A stretch of DNA of 64,000 nt from Bacteroidota bacterium (GCA_023423715.1 JAFAFC010000005.1:124001-188000); one strand, 5' to 3'. Positions 33,231-41,953 are shown, numbered from the stretch's first letter. Program-made: numbers and translations. The notes: a model not told the origin generated them from the sequence alone.

Positions 33231-34889
33231 ATGCTGAAAAAAAATATACCTTTTCTAATCGCTTTAATCGTTCTATTACTAGGAGTTTTAGGAATATTTC
33301 AGTTTCGTTGGGATCTTACGCAAGAAAAAAGATATACCCTTTCCGAATCGACGGTTAAAGTTTTAAAAGACATTAAAAAACCGCTAAAAGTGGAGGTTTA
33401 TTTGGATGGCGAATTTCCAGCTTCTTTTAAACAACTTCAAAGCGAAACCAAATTTTTATTAGAAGAATTTAGACGAATCAATTCCAATGTGGATTTCACG
33501 TTTATCGATCCAGTGAAAAACAAAATCCCGATGGAAACTTTGGCTGCGATGGGTATGCAACCCTCCATTCTTCCTGATGTTCGAGATGGAAAGGTTTCCG
33601 AAATTGTTCTCTATCCGTACGCGGTGATGAAACACAATAATTCGGGCATTTCTGTTCCGTTAGTGATCCAACAAACCGGGATTGATGCGAATGATCAGTT
33701 GAGTAGATCGATTGAAAATTTAGAATATAATTTAATTTCCAATATCAAAAGCGTCTCTCAAGAAACCCGAAAAAGCATTGGAATCCTCATCAATCAAGAC
33801 GAACTGCGTCCTGATGAGTTTCAAGGTTTTATGAATATGGCTTTGGAAAATTATCAAGCCGGACCTATTATTCCAAAAAATCAAAAAGAATTAAGTTTTG
33901 AAGACGTTCCCATGCTTCAAAAAATGGACGCATTGGTGATTGCAAAACCTCGTAAAGCCTTTACCGATACGGAAAAAGTAATTCTGGATCAATACATTAT
34001 GAAAGGCGGAAAAACCCTTTGGATGATGGACGCTGTTAATGCAGAAATGGATACGCTTTTCCAATCCAAAGAGATTATGGCCTATCCGATTGATGTGAAA
34101 ATGACTGATTTTTTCTTCAATTACGGAATCCGAATCAACTCGTCTTTGGTTAAAGATTTAAAAAAATCGGCGATGATTCGTTTGAAAACGGGTGAAGTTG
34201 CTGGAAATCCTCAATTCAGTTCGTTTTTATGGCCGTATTTCCCATTAGGAATTGCCGAAGATAAAAATCCGATTACTAAAAATATCAATCCGGTAAAATT
34301 TGAATTCCCAACGTCTATTGATACTTTAGCGCGACCTGGAATTCAAAAAGAAGTTTTGTTTGAATCAAGCGAAAGAACGCTTTTGAAGAATGTTCCCAAT
34401 TTAATTTCATTGAACGAAATCATTCGTGTAGATTCCATCGGACAAATGGAACGTCCTTCTACTCCGAAAATATTTGCGGTAAGTGTAAAGGGAAAATTTA
34501 CATCAGCTTATGCAACGCGTAGCGAACGAAATTCTATTCCAAATTTCACAGCACAAACGTCAGGAGAAAATAAAATGGTTGTTGTCGCGGATGGTGATAT
34601 TGCTCGCAACCAAATAATCAAAGGAAAACCGCTTCCATTGGGGTACGATGTTATGAATGATCAACACTATGGTAACGAACAGTTCCTTCGAAATGCATTA
34701 GATTATTTGTTGGATGATTCTAATTTAATTCAACTTCGAAACCGAAATATCGAAGCTCGACTTCTAGACAGACAACGAATTGATTACGAAAAAAGCAACT
34801 GGCAATGGTTCAATTTATTGGTTCCCGCTGGTTTAATTGCTCTATTTGCAGGAGCATTCTATTGGTTTAGGAAGAGAAAGTTTAACTAA
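33231..34889 (+). CDS. gldG: Gliding-motility ABC transporter component GldG
   Basis: 552 residues: N-terminal membrane helix (IPFLIALIVLLLGVLGIFQF, 5-24), a large periplasmic ABC-type uncharacterised domain (DUF4350/GldG-like, with LTQEKRYTLSESTVKVLKDI near 29-48), and a C-terminal helix followed by the basic end WFRKRKFN. Starts 1 bp after gldF, so they are coupled. Many non-gliding Weeksellaceae retain these genes, so motility is not proven. It converges on a DUF4268 gene with only 6 bp between stops. Confidence 0.92.
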   Translation: MLKKNIPFLIALIVLLLGVLGIFQFRWDLTQEKRYTLSESTVKVLKDIKKPLKVEVYLDGEFPASFKQLQSETKFLLEEFRRINSNVDFTFIDPVKNKIPMETLAAMGMQPSILPDVRDGKVSEIVLYPYAVMKHNNSGISVPLVIQQTGIDANDQLSRSIENLEYNLISNIKSVSQETRKSIGILINQDELRPDEFQGFMNMALENYQAGPIIPKNQKELSFEDVPMLQKMDALVIAKPRKAFTDTEKVILDQYIMKGGKTLWMMDAVNAEMDTLFQSKEIMAYPIDVKMTDFFFNYGIRINSSLVKDLKKSAMIRLKTGEVAGNPQFSSFLWPYFPLGIAEDKNPITKNINPVKFEFPTSIDTLARPGIQKEVLFESSERTLLKNVPNLISLNEIIRVDSIGQMERPSTPKIFAVSVKGKFTSAYATRSERNSIPNFTAQTSGENKMVVVADGDIARNQIIKGKPLPLGYDVMNDQHYGNEQFLRNALDYLLDDSNLIQLRNRNIEARLLDRQRIDYEKSNWQWFNLLVPAGLIALFAGAFYWFRKRKFN

Positions 34890-34895
34890 ACTCAG

Positions 34896-35324
34896 TTAAA
34901 CGTCTTTGATAAAATCTTCGTACTCGTAGAAAAATGTTTCGAAAGCCGTCATTTTTTCGACAAAAAATTCGAAAATCTCTTGCCATGTATTTTTGTTGTA
35001 AATCGATACGTTTTCTTTTGCAACCCAAACTCGTGAGATAATTTTACCATTTTCCAATTCGTAAAACTCTTCTCTACGAACCGGCCCAACGTAATCTTCC
35101 AAAAGAGATTCTAGGCTCCAAATCTTGTTATAATAAGCATCACGATAGACTTCGTCTTTCATTTCGATATCCAAAGAAACTTCTGCTTTTTTGGCTTCTG
35201 CCGTGAACTTGAATGAAAAATCTTTGATCTTTGTATCATACAACAACCATTTTCTCGGAAATGATTTCCCAAAAGCCACCCAAAACTCTTTCTTTAATTG
35301 CTGCGCTTCCTGCTTACTAAACAT
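34896..35324 (-). CDS. DUF4268 domain protein
   Basis: 142 residues with the DUF4268 pattern: FSKQEAQQLKKEFWVAFGKS at the N-terminus, KDFSFKFTAEAKKAEVSLDI near 35-54, and an aromatic C-terminus (FEFFVEKMTAFETFFYEYED). No membrane segment or signal peptide. The function is unknown; the fold occurs with restriction-type nucleases, but no catalytic motif is visible here. It has its own -7 box at 35347-35354. Confidence 0.82.
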   Translation of the reverse strand: MFSKQEAQQLKKEFWVAFGKSFPRKWLLYDTKIKDFSFKFTAEAKKAEVSLDIEMKDEVYRDAYYNKIWSLESLLEDYVGPVRREEFYELENGKIISRVWVAKENVSIYNKNTWQEIFEFFVEKMTAFETFFYEYEDFIKDV

Positions 35325-35346
35325 AGATTTTCTTTAAAAAAACATT

Positions 35347-35354
35347 CAAATATA
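35347..35354 (-). promoter_or_regulatory. -7 box upstream of the DUF4268 gene
   Basis: Minus-strand TATATTTG, 22 nt before the ATG at 35324. Confidence 0.6.
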
Positions 35355-35391
35355 GCCTAATTATAGTAAATTGAACATGCTAAAAAATTAG

Positions 35392-35399
35392 TATTTTTG
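35392..35399 (+). promoter_or_regulatory. -7 box of the Rrf2 gene, 4 nt from its start codon
   Basis: TATTTTTG, then TCTC and ATG at 35404; another near-leaderless layout. Confidence 0.6.
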
Positions 35400-35403
35400 T
35401 CTC

Positions 35404-35811
35404 ATGCTGTCCAAGAAATCCCAATACGCATTTAAAGCATTGTCCTATTTAGTTGACAAAAAAGAACAAGGTCCTGTTTTGATTTCCGAAATTTCGGAGA
35501 CCAAAAAAATTCCTTTGAAATTCTTAGAAAACATTCTTCTTCAACTTAAGAATGCTGAAATTCTTGACTCTAAAAAGGGAAAAGGCGGCGGCTATTTCTT
35601 TAAAGCAGAGCCTAAAGATGTCAGCTTAGCCAAAATTATTCGTTTGGTGAACGGCCCCATTGCCATGCTTCCTTGCGTGAGCTTGAACTTCTACGAAAAA
35701 TGTGAAAATTGCAATGAAGAACATTGCGGTTTGCACGATGTGCTCATTGAAGTCCGTGATGTTACCTTGGGAATTTTGGAGCAAAAAACGCTTTTGGATT
35801 TAACTGATTAA
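35404..35811 (+). CDS. Rrf2-family regulator of the sulfate-assimilation genes
   Basis: 135 residues: N-terminal winged helix (MLSKKSQYAFKALSYLVDKK, with KKIPLKFLENILLQLKNA as the recognition helix region), then GKGGGYFF wing. Four cysteines (Cys91, Cys100, Cys103, Cys108) lie in the C-terminal part, where IscR-type members bind an iron-sulfur cluster. It is immediately upstream of cysH-cysD-cysN on the same strand. A near-palindrome at 35836-35850 is its likely operator; this makes it a CymR/IscR-like sulfur regulator by inference. Confidence 0.9.
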   Translation: MLSKKSQYAFKALSYLVDKKEQGPVLISEISETKKIPLKFLENILLQLKNAEILDSKKGKGGGYFFKAEPKDVSLAKIIRLVNGPIAMLPCVSLNFYEKCENCNEEHCGLHDVLIEVRDVTLGILEQKTLLDLTD

Positions 35812-35835
35812 AATCTTTTTTTTAAAATTATTACT

Positions 35836-35850
35836 CTACTAATTTGGTAG
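35836..35850 (+). promoter_or_regulatory. Rrf2 operator candidate and weak -7 box before cysH
   Basis: CTACTAATTTGGTAG: inverted repeat with 6 of 7 arm positions matching, the form of Rrf2-family sites. The best -7 box is CAAATTTG at 35867-35874 (one mismatch), so a bound repressor would cover the -33 region of the cys promoter. Confidence 0.55.
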
Positions 35851-35893
35851 GTAATTAATTTTCGTTCAAATTTGCACAGTAAAAAAGTGCAAA

Positions 35894-36595
35894 ATGCAAA
35901 TTAACGAAGAAGAAATTCAGAAGTTATCTACCCTTTCTTTAGTAGATGCTTTGCAATTCATCACACAGAAATTCGGTGACTCTATCATGTTTTCTACCTC
36001 TTTGGGGCAAGAAGATCAAGTGATTACCGATGCTATTTTCAAAAATAAACTTCCAATTGACGTCTTTACTTTAGACACGGGGCGTTTATTTTACGAGCAT
36101 TACGAACTTCTCGCTCAAAACAATTCTAAATATAAAATTCCGACCAAAGTTTACTTTCCAGAGTCCGAAGATGTTGAAAAATATGTGAACAAAAAAGGAA
36201 TTAATGCGTTCTTCCATTCCGTTGAAAACAGAAAAGAGTGCTGTTTTATTCGAAAAGTAAAACCTTTGAATCGAGCATTGGAAGGCGCTAAAGTATGGAT
36301 TACTGGTTTACGAGCAGAACAGTCTGAAAATCGTGAACAAATGGCAATTCTCGAATGGGATGAATCTCGAAATCTCTATAAATTCAATCCTTTAATTCAT
36401 TGGACCTATCAAGACGTTTTAGACTATCTCGAACGCGAAAAAGTTCAAGATTTAAGTCTTCACAAAAAAGGCTTTATCAGTGTGGGTTGCGTTCCTTGCA
36501 CACGAGCTATTTCCGAAGGCGAAAACCCACGAGCTGGTCGTTGGTGGTGGGAAGAAAGTAAAAAAGAATGCGGCTTGCATTCCATCAAATCTTAA
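35894..36595 (+). CDS. cysH: Adenylyl-sulfate (APS) reductase, thioredoxin-dependent type
   Basis: Reduces activated sulfate to sulfite. 233 residues, PAPS-reductase fold: FSTSLGQEDQV (33-43) PP-loop-like and TLDTGRLF (59-66). The cysteine pair Cys116-Cys117 plus Cys199-x2-Cys202 is the iron-sulfur signature of APS reductases, and the C-terminal ECGLH carries the catalytic cysteine (Cys226). No APS kinase is in the cluster, and cysN lacks a fused kinase domain, consistent with APS as substrate. It is followed by cysD 8 bp on. Confidence 0.93.
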   Translation: MQINEEEIQKLSTLSLVDALQFITQKFGDSIMFSTSLGQEDQVITDAIFKNKLPIDVFTLDTGRLFYEHYELLAQNNSKYKIPTKVYFPESEDVEKYVNKKGINAFFHSVENRKECCFIRKVKPLNRALEGAKVWITGLRAEQSENREQMAILEWDESRNLYKFNPLIHWTYQDVLDYLEREKVQDLSLHKKGFISVGCVPCTRAISEGENPRAGRWWWEESKKECGLHSIKS

Positions 36596-36603
36596 TTATA
36601 ATT

Positions 36604-37512
36604 ATGTACGAATTCAATACAACCTATCTCGATCAACTCGAGGCAGAAAGCATTTACATCATGCGAGAAGTGGCGGCTCAATTTGAGAAACCTGCTCTAC
36701 TTTTCAGCGGTGGGAAGGACTCCATTACTCTTGTGCAATTAGCTATTAAAGCATTTGCTCCGATGAAAATTCCATTCCCTTTGGTACACATTGATACGGG
36801 ACATAATTTCCCAGAAGCTTTGCAATATCGTGATTGGCTGGCAAACGAGATTGGAGCAACCTTAATTGTTCGAAATGTTGAAGACACGATTCGTGAGAAA
36901 AAATTAACGGAACCCAAAGGAAAATTTGCGAGCCGAAATTGGTTGCAAACACATACGTTATTGGATACGATTGAAGAATTTGGTTTTGATGCTTGCATTG
37001 GCGGCGCCCGTCGTGATGAAGAAAAAGCGAGAGCTAAGGAACGTTTTTTCTCCGTTCGTGATGAGTTTGGTCAATGGGATCCGAAATTACAACGACCAGA
37101 ACTTTGGAATATCTATAATGGACGAATTCACAAAGGTGAAAATGTTCGCGTTTTCCCAATTTCCAATTGGACGGAACTCGATGTTTGGGGTTATCTAGAA
37201 CGAGAAAAGATTGAATTACCATCCATTTATTTCGCGCACGAACGAGACGTAATTGAATACGATGGACAATTAATCGCCGTTTCCGACCATATTCAAATTG
37301 ATGAATCGGATGAAATTCGTACTAAAAAAGTTCGCTATAGAACCGTTGGCGATATGACGTGTACTGCCGCTGTAGAAAGCGATGCCGAAACGTTACAAGA
37401 TGTTGTTCAGGAAATTCGAGCTTCAAGAATATCAGAACGCGGTGAAACGAGAATTGATGATAAAGTAACCGAAGCAGCGATGGAAGACCGTAAAAAAGGC
37501 GGTTATTTCTAA
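36604..37512 (+). CDS. cysD: Sulfate adenylyltransferase subunit 2
   Basis: With CysN it makes APS from sulfate and ATP. 302 residues from ATG 36604 (MYEFNTTYLDQLEAESI); the in-frame ATG at 36568 falls within cysH. PP-loop FSGGKDSITLV lies near 36-46, ARRDEEKARAKER near 139-151, and MTCTAAV near 256. It is second of four co-directional genes in the operon. Confidence 0.96.
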   Translation: MYEFNTTYLDQLEAESIYIMREVAAQFEKPALLFSGGKDSITLVQLAIKAFAPMKIPFPLVHIDTGHNFPEALQYRDWLANEIGATLIVRNVEDTIREKKLTEPKGKFASRNWLQTHTLLDTIEEFGFDACIGGARRDEEKARAKERFFSVRDEFGQWDPKLQRPELWNIYNGRIHKGENVRVFPISNWTELDVWGYLEREKIELPSIYFAHERDVIEYDGQLIAVSDHIQIDESDEIRTKKVRYRTVGDMTCTAAVESDAETLQDVVQEIRASRISERGETRIDDKVTEAAMEDRKKGGYF

Positions 37513-37540
37513 CATTCCAACCTTAATTAGCAAAAGAAAA

Positions 37541-38779
37541 ATGGACATATTACGATTAATCACAGCAGGAAGTGTGGATGATGGGAAAAGCACTCTAATT
37601 GGTCGCTTATTATACGATAGCAAAAGTATTTTGGTGGATCAGCTGGAAGCTTTGGAAAAGCAATCGAAAAACAAAAACGAAAACGGAATTGACTTAGCGA
37701 TACTTACCGACGGTTTGCGTGCGGAAAGAGAACAAGGAATTACAATTGATGTCGCGTATCGTTATTTCACAACACCCAAAAGAAAATTCATTATTGCGGA
37801 TGCGCCCGGACATGTGCAATACACGCGAAATATGATTACTGGAGCTTCCAATTCCGAACTTATTATTATTTTGGTTGATGCTCGCCATGGAGTTACAGAA
37901 CAAACACGACGTCACTCGATTATTGCGTCATTACTTCGCATGAAAAATGTAGTCGTTGCGGTTAATAAAATGGATTTGGTGGCGTATTCTCAAGAGGTTT
38001 TTGAAAATATAAAATCAGAATATCAAAAAATAGCCGACCGTTTGGATTTGAAAAACGTTCACTTCTTCCCTATTTCTGCGTTTGTTGGTGATACTATTGT
38101 CAATCAATCCGGTGCTATGCCTTGGTATGAAGGTCCGTCGCTTCTCGATTTCTTGGAAAATGTTTCGGTTGAAAATCAGCGTTTTGATGCGCCAAGATTT
38201 CAAGTTCAATATGTTATTCGTCCACAAACCGAAGAACTGCATGATTATCGTGGTTATGCTGGGCAAATCATTTCAGGAAGCTATTCTAAAAATGATTACA
38301 TTCGAATTCTACCACAAGATGTGACAACTAAGATTTCAAAAATCGAAATTCATGGAAACGAAGTAGAATCAGCTCTTGAAGGGCAACCCGCTGTACTTCA
38401 TTTGGAAGAAGACATTGATGTTTCAAGAGGCGATTATTTCGTAAAATTAGATAACGAACCTGAAATTTCGAATGAAATAGAAGCGGTTGTTTGTTGGCTT
38501 GATAAGCGAGAATTGCAAGAAGGCAATAAATATCTTTTGCAACATCGTTCTAAAATTGTGAAAGCTATTGTAAAGGAAATTGAATATTCAATTGATGTCA
38601 ACACTTTAGAGCAAAAACCAATCGATTCGAGCATAAAACTAAATGAAATCGTTAAAGTAAAACTGAAAATAGCATCGCCGTTAGTTTTTGATTCGTTCGA
38701 AGTAAACAATGCAACGGGAAGCGCGATTCTCATTGATGAAACAAGTAATGCGACTGTTGGCGCTTTAATGATTTCGTAA
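37541..38779 (+). CDS. cysN: Sulfate adenylyltransferase subunit 1 (GTPase)
   Basis: GTPase subunit that drives APS formation. 412 residues. EF-Tu-like G motifs: G1 GSVDDGKST (10-18), G3 DAPGH (about 86-90), G4 NKMDLV (about 141), then OB-fold domains. It lacks the C-terminal APS kinase seen in NodQ-type fusions. It ends one base before the start of the next gene. Confidence 0.96.
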   Translation: MDILRLITAGSVDDGKSTLIGRLLYDSKSILVDQLEALEKQSKNKNENGIDLAILTDGLRAEREQGITIDVAYRYFTTPKRKFIIADAPGHVQYTRNMITGASNSELIIILVDARHGVTEQTRRHSIIASLLRMKNVVVAVNKMDLVAYSQEVFENIKSEYQKIADRLDLKNVHFFPISAFVGDTIVNQSGAMPWYEGPSLLDFLENVSVENQRFDAPRFQVQYVIRPQTEELHDYRGYAGQIISGSYSKNDYIRILPQDVTTKISKIEIHGNEVESALEGQPAVLHLEEDIDVSRGDYFVKLDNEPEISNEIEAVVCWLDKRELQEGNKYLLQHRSKIVKAIVKEIEYSIDVNTLEQKPIDSSIKLNEIVKVKLKIASPLVFDSFEVNNATGSAILIDETSNATVGALMIS

Positions 38780-38780
38780 A

Positions 38781-40127
38781 ATGCATCATCCAAAGAAGTC
38801 GCTTTTTCCTTTGTATCTTCAAGCTCAACAAACGCATATTTTGCTGTTTGGTGAAGCTGATTTGCTTAAAAAGCGGCTTCCTTCGTATTTGGAATTTGAT
38901 TTTGCATCGATCTCAATTTTTGTTTCCAATTCCGATTCTTCCGTTTTAAATGAATTTAAAAACAAATCAGAAATCAGCATTAATAGGGGCTTTCCAAAAG
39001 AATCTGATTTCAAAAATAAAGAGGTCGCCATCTATTTGTCAACCGATAAAACCGATTGGAATTCTTTTCAAGAACAAGCGCATCAATTCTGTTCGTACGT
39101 TCATCATGATTCGGCAGAACCAATTTTAGAGCGAATTTCAAATCAAGAAAAGGAAATTATTAGAAAAGCGAAATCCGAGATTCCAAAAACGAAAACGTAT
39201 CAAACTCCATATGAGGTTTTAGACTATTTTACGCAATATGCCAAAGCTGCAAAGCTTAAAGCCAATATTTTCCTAGCAATAATCGGACTTTTGTTACTTG
39301 TCGGATTTCTATTTATATCAATTTATGAACTTCATTGGTATCCCGAAGCCAAAGCATTTCTAGAGCAAGATCGCTATCTTTTTTTATGGATGATTTTGGT
39401 AGGATTTGTCGCCGAAATGGTTGCTGGATCCATGGGAATGGGCTACGGCGTAATTTGTACGACTATTTTATTATTGCTGAATGTTCCACCACCTATTGTG
39501 AGCGCAAGTATTCACTCGGCAGAATCTTTCACATCGGCAGCGGGAACCTACAGCCATTATAAATTGAAAAACATCAACTTCAAATTGGTAAAAAATCTGG
39601 CTCCATATGCCATTGTTGGGGCGATTATCGGCTCTTTAGCATTAACCTATCTTGGAGAAAATTATGCCCACATTGTAAAACCAATAATCGCAGCCTATAC
39701 CTTTTTTCTTGGTGTTAATATTTTCACCAAAACCCTTTCATCAAAACAAAAAAGCCGAATAAAACGAAAAGCGACAAACTTACCATTTATTGGGACTTTA
39801 GGTGGATTTATTGATGGATTTGCGGGCGGTGGTTGGGGTCCTTTAGTTACAGGATCCTTAATTAAAGATGGTCGAACTCCACGCTACGTGGTGGGAAGTT
39901 CAACTTTCGCTAAATTTTTATTGACGATAACCAGCGCACTAACTTTTCTATTTACACTTGGAGGTCATCATTGGAATATTATTCTTGGTTTGCTATTTGG
40001 AGGCGTGATTACAGCGCCGTTTTCAGCGATGCTAACGTCTAGAATGCCCGTTAAGAAAATGACGATTGCCATTAGTATTTTGGTGATGATTATGAGTTCT
40101 ATAACCATTTACAAGTCTATTTTCTAA
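38781..40127 (+). CDS. Fusion: siroheme-synthase-like Rossmann domain plus TauE/SafE permease
   Basis: 448 residues. The N-terminal 115 resemble the precorrin-2 dehydrogenase domain of siroheme synthase: SLFPLYLQAQQTHILLFG at the start, and AIYLSTDKTDWNSFQEQA followed by SYVHHDSAEP, where family members read (V)N-x-x-DDP. The glycine-rich loop is degenerate (FGEADLLKKR). After a linker comes a TSUP/TauE-SafE membrane domain with about eight helices from residue 163 (GSMGMGYGV, IHSAESFTSA, GGWGPLVTGS). The start lies one base after cysN, so it belongs to the sulfate operon; it may export sulfite or import sulfate. Direction and ligand are inference. Confidence 0.85.
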   Translation: MHHPKKSLFPLYLQAQQTHILLFGEADLLKKRLPSYLEFDFASISIFVSNSDSSVLNEFKNKSEISINRGFPKESDFKNKEVAIYLSTDKTDWNSFQEQAHQFCSYVHHDSAEPILERISNQEKEIIRKAKSEIPKTKTYQTPYEVLDYFTQYAKAAKLKANIFLAIIGLLLLVGFLFISIYELHWYPEAKAFLEQDRYLFLWMILVGFVAEMVAGSMGMGYGVICTTILLLLNVPPPIVSASIHSAESFTSAAGTYSHYKLKNINFKLVKNLAPYAIVGAIIGSLALTYLGENYAHIVKPIIAAYTFFLGVNIFTKTLSSKQKSRIKRKATNLPFIGTLGGFIDGFAGGGWGPLVTGSLIKDGRTPRYVVGSSTFAKFLLTITSALTFLFTLGGHHWNIILGLLFGGVITAPFSAMLTSRMPVKKMTIAISILVMIMSSITIYKSIF

Positions 40128-40563
40128 TATAGGGTTTGTCAACGATTGTTGAATCTGCTTTCTTAAAGTCAAAAACTTTGGTTGTTCGCAAACTTCCATC
40201 TTCATTGTAATATTTCCAAAGTCCGTCGTAGTACCAGTTTACGTAGGTTGATGTATGCTCAACCTTAGAAGCACCCTCTTCCATTTTTTTACCATTCGGA
40301 TGATAAAAAATAATCCAAGACGTATTTCCTTTGAACTTTTCTCGGTGGTATCTTTTTCCTTGGTAGGTTGTTTTCCACGTTCCGATTTTGTTTCCAAGCT
40401 TGTATTTTCCTTTGGAAATATATTCGCCCAACTCGTCTTTATCTTTCTCAACCCAGCGCCCATCACGAACTTTTATTTTGTCTTGAGTGACATACTGATT
40501 GATTTTCTTGGAACATGAAACCAATAAAACAAATGCACTTACGAATAGTAGAAATCGAGCCAT
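40117..40563 (-). CDS. Lipoprotein with MORN/YwqK-like repeats
   Basis: 148 residues from ATG 40563; signal sequence MARFLLFVSAFVLLVSC with a lipobox ending at Cys17. The body holds MORN-type repeats: GKYKLGNKIGTWKTTY, IFYHPNGKKMEEG and DGLWKYYNEDGSLRTTKVF. Related proteins are sometimes labelled YwqK antitoxin-like, but there is no toxin partner here. Its start codon directly follows the T-run of the kbl terminator. It overlaps the convergent permease gene by 11 bp. Confidence 0.78.
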   Translation of the reverse strand: MARFLLFVSAFVLLVSCSKKINQYVTQDKIKVRDGRWVEKDKDELGEYISKGKYKLGNKIGTWKTTYQGKRYHREKFKGNTSWIIFYHPNGKKMEEGASKVEHTSTYVNWYYDGLWKYYNEDGSLRTTKVFDFKKADSTIVDKPYIRK

Positions 40564-40570
40564 AAAAAAA

Positions 40571-40599
40571 CGGAATTTCAATAAAAGTATGAAATTCCG
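40571..40599 (-). terminator. Terminator after kbl, with a near -7 box in its loop
   Basis: Minus-strand CGGAATTTC/GAAATTCCG stem followed by seven T and then the ATG of the next gene. The loop contains TACTTTTA (40582-40589), one mismatch from TAnnTTTG. Confidence 0.8.
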
Positions 40600-40625
40600 C
40601 TCTATGTTTGATTTATTTTTTGAAA

Positions 40626-41819
40626 TTAAATGACACCTAATTCTTTTCCAACTTTTTCAAAAGCAGCAATCGCCTTATCCAAATGTTCTCTTGTATGCGC
40701 CGCAGAAAGCTGAACACGAATTCTCGCTTTTCCTTTTGGCACCACGGGATAGAAGAAACCAATAACATAAATCCCTTCATCCATCAACTTTTCAGCCATT
40801 TTTTGAGAAAGCGGAGCGTCGTAAAGCATTACCGGAACAATCGCTGCGTCACCATCAGGAATATCAAAACCTCTGTTTTTCATTTCTGTACGGAAATACT
40901 GCGCGTTATCCATCACTTTATCACGAAGACTTGTATCATCCGAAATCATATCCAAAACTTTCATTGCTGCACCCACAATTCCTGGCGCTAAAGAATTCGA
41001 AAATAAATACGGACGAGATCTTTGTCTCAACATATCGATGATTTCTTTTTTTCCTGATGTGAAACCTCCTAAAGCTCCTCCTAACGCTTTTCCAAGTGTT
41101 GATGTGATAATATCCACTCTACCCATCACTTCATTCGCTTCGTGTGTTCCACGTCCTGTTTTACCAATAAAACCAGTTGCGTGAGAATCATCAACCATAA
41201 CGATTGCATCGTATTTGTCCGCAAGGTCACAAACGCCTTTTAAATCTGCAACAATTCCGTCCATAGAGAAAACTCCATCGGTAACAATAATACGGAAACG
41301 GTGATTTTTTTCTGAAGCCGCCTTCAATTGCGCTTCCAAATCTTCCATATTGTTGTTTTTATAACGATATCTAGCCGCTTTACACAAACGAACTCCGTCA
41401 ATAATTGAAGCGTGGTTTAGTTCATCTGAAATAATAGCATCTTCTTCTGAAAACAAAGGCTCGAAAACCCCACCATTAGCATCAAAACAAGCAGCATACA
41501 AGATCGTATCTTCCATTCCTAAGAATTTAGAAACTTTCGCTTCCAATTCTTTGTGAATATCTTGTGTTCCACAAATAAAACGAACCGAAGACATCCCATA
41601 TCCATGTGACTGAATCGCATCTTGAGATGCTTTGATAACCTCAGCATTATCCGATAATCCTAAATAATTATTCGCACAAAAATTGAGTAATTTTTTCCCA
41701 TTAGCAACGATTTCTGCGGATTGAGGCGACGTAATAATTCGCTCTCTCTTAAAAAGTCCTTCGTTATCTATATTTTGAAGTTCAGATTGTAAATGATCTA
41801 CAAATTTTGATGATAGCAT
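40626..41819 (-). CDS. kbl: Glycine C-acetyltransferase (2-amino-3-ketobutyrate CoA ligase)
   Basis: PLP enzyme of threonine catabolism, cleaving 2-amino-3-oxobutyrate to glycine and acetyl-CoA. 397 residues, standard for Kbl. Motifs: FCANNYLGLSDNAEV (46-60), DDSHATGFIGKTGRGTHE (about 210), and the PLP-lysine region TSTLGKALGGALGG (about 240). No tdh gene adjoins it. Related 8-amino-7-oxononanoate synthases share the fold, but GRGTHE favours Kbl. Confidence 0.93.
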   Translation of the reverse strand: MLSSKFVDHLQSELQNIDNEGLFKRERIITSPQSAEIVANGKKLLNFCANNYLGLSDNAEVIKASQDAIQSHGYGMSSVRFICGTQDIHKELEAKVSKFLGMEDTILYAACFDANGGVFEPLFSEEDAIISDELNHASIIDGVRLCKAARYRYKNNNMEDLEAQLKAASEKNHRFRIIVTDGVFSMDGIVADLKGVCDLADKYDAIVMVDDSHATGFIGKTGRGTHEANEVMGRVDIITSTLGKALGGALGGFTSGKKEIIDMLRQRSRPYLFSNSLAPGIVGAAMKVLDMISDDTSLRDKVMDNAQYFRTEMKNRGFDIPDGDAAIVPVMLYDAPLSQKMAEKLMDEGIYVIGFFYPVVPKGKARIRVQLSAAHTREHLDKAIAAFEKVGKELGVI

Positions 41820-41900
41820 TTTTCGTAATTTTAGTTTCGCTAAGATACTAATTTAGGCTCGATTTCCCGACTTGGATTCCCATAAAAATTCGTTAAAAAC

Positions 41901-41925
41901 AAAAAGCATCTTCCGAAGAAGATGC
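41901..41925 (-). terminator. Terminator after the dacB-like gene
   Basis: Minus-strand stem GCATCTTC/GAAGATGC, tetraloop TTCG, then TTTTTG. Confidence 0.85.
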
Positions 41926-41953
41926 CTTAATTTCTATTTTAATTTACAGAATT

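Noticed and set aside
40117..40563. Toxin-antitoxin system because of YwqK similarity
   Set aside because: No toxin gene adjoins, and the protein is an exported lipoprotein with MORN-like repeats.
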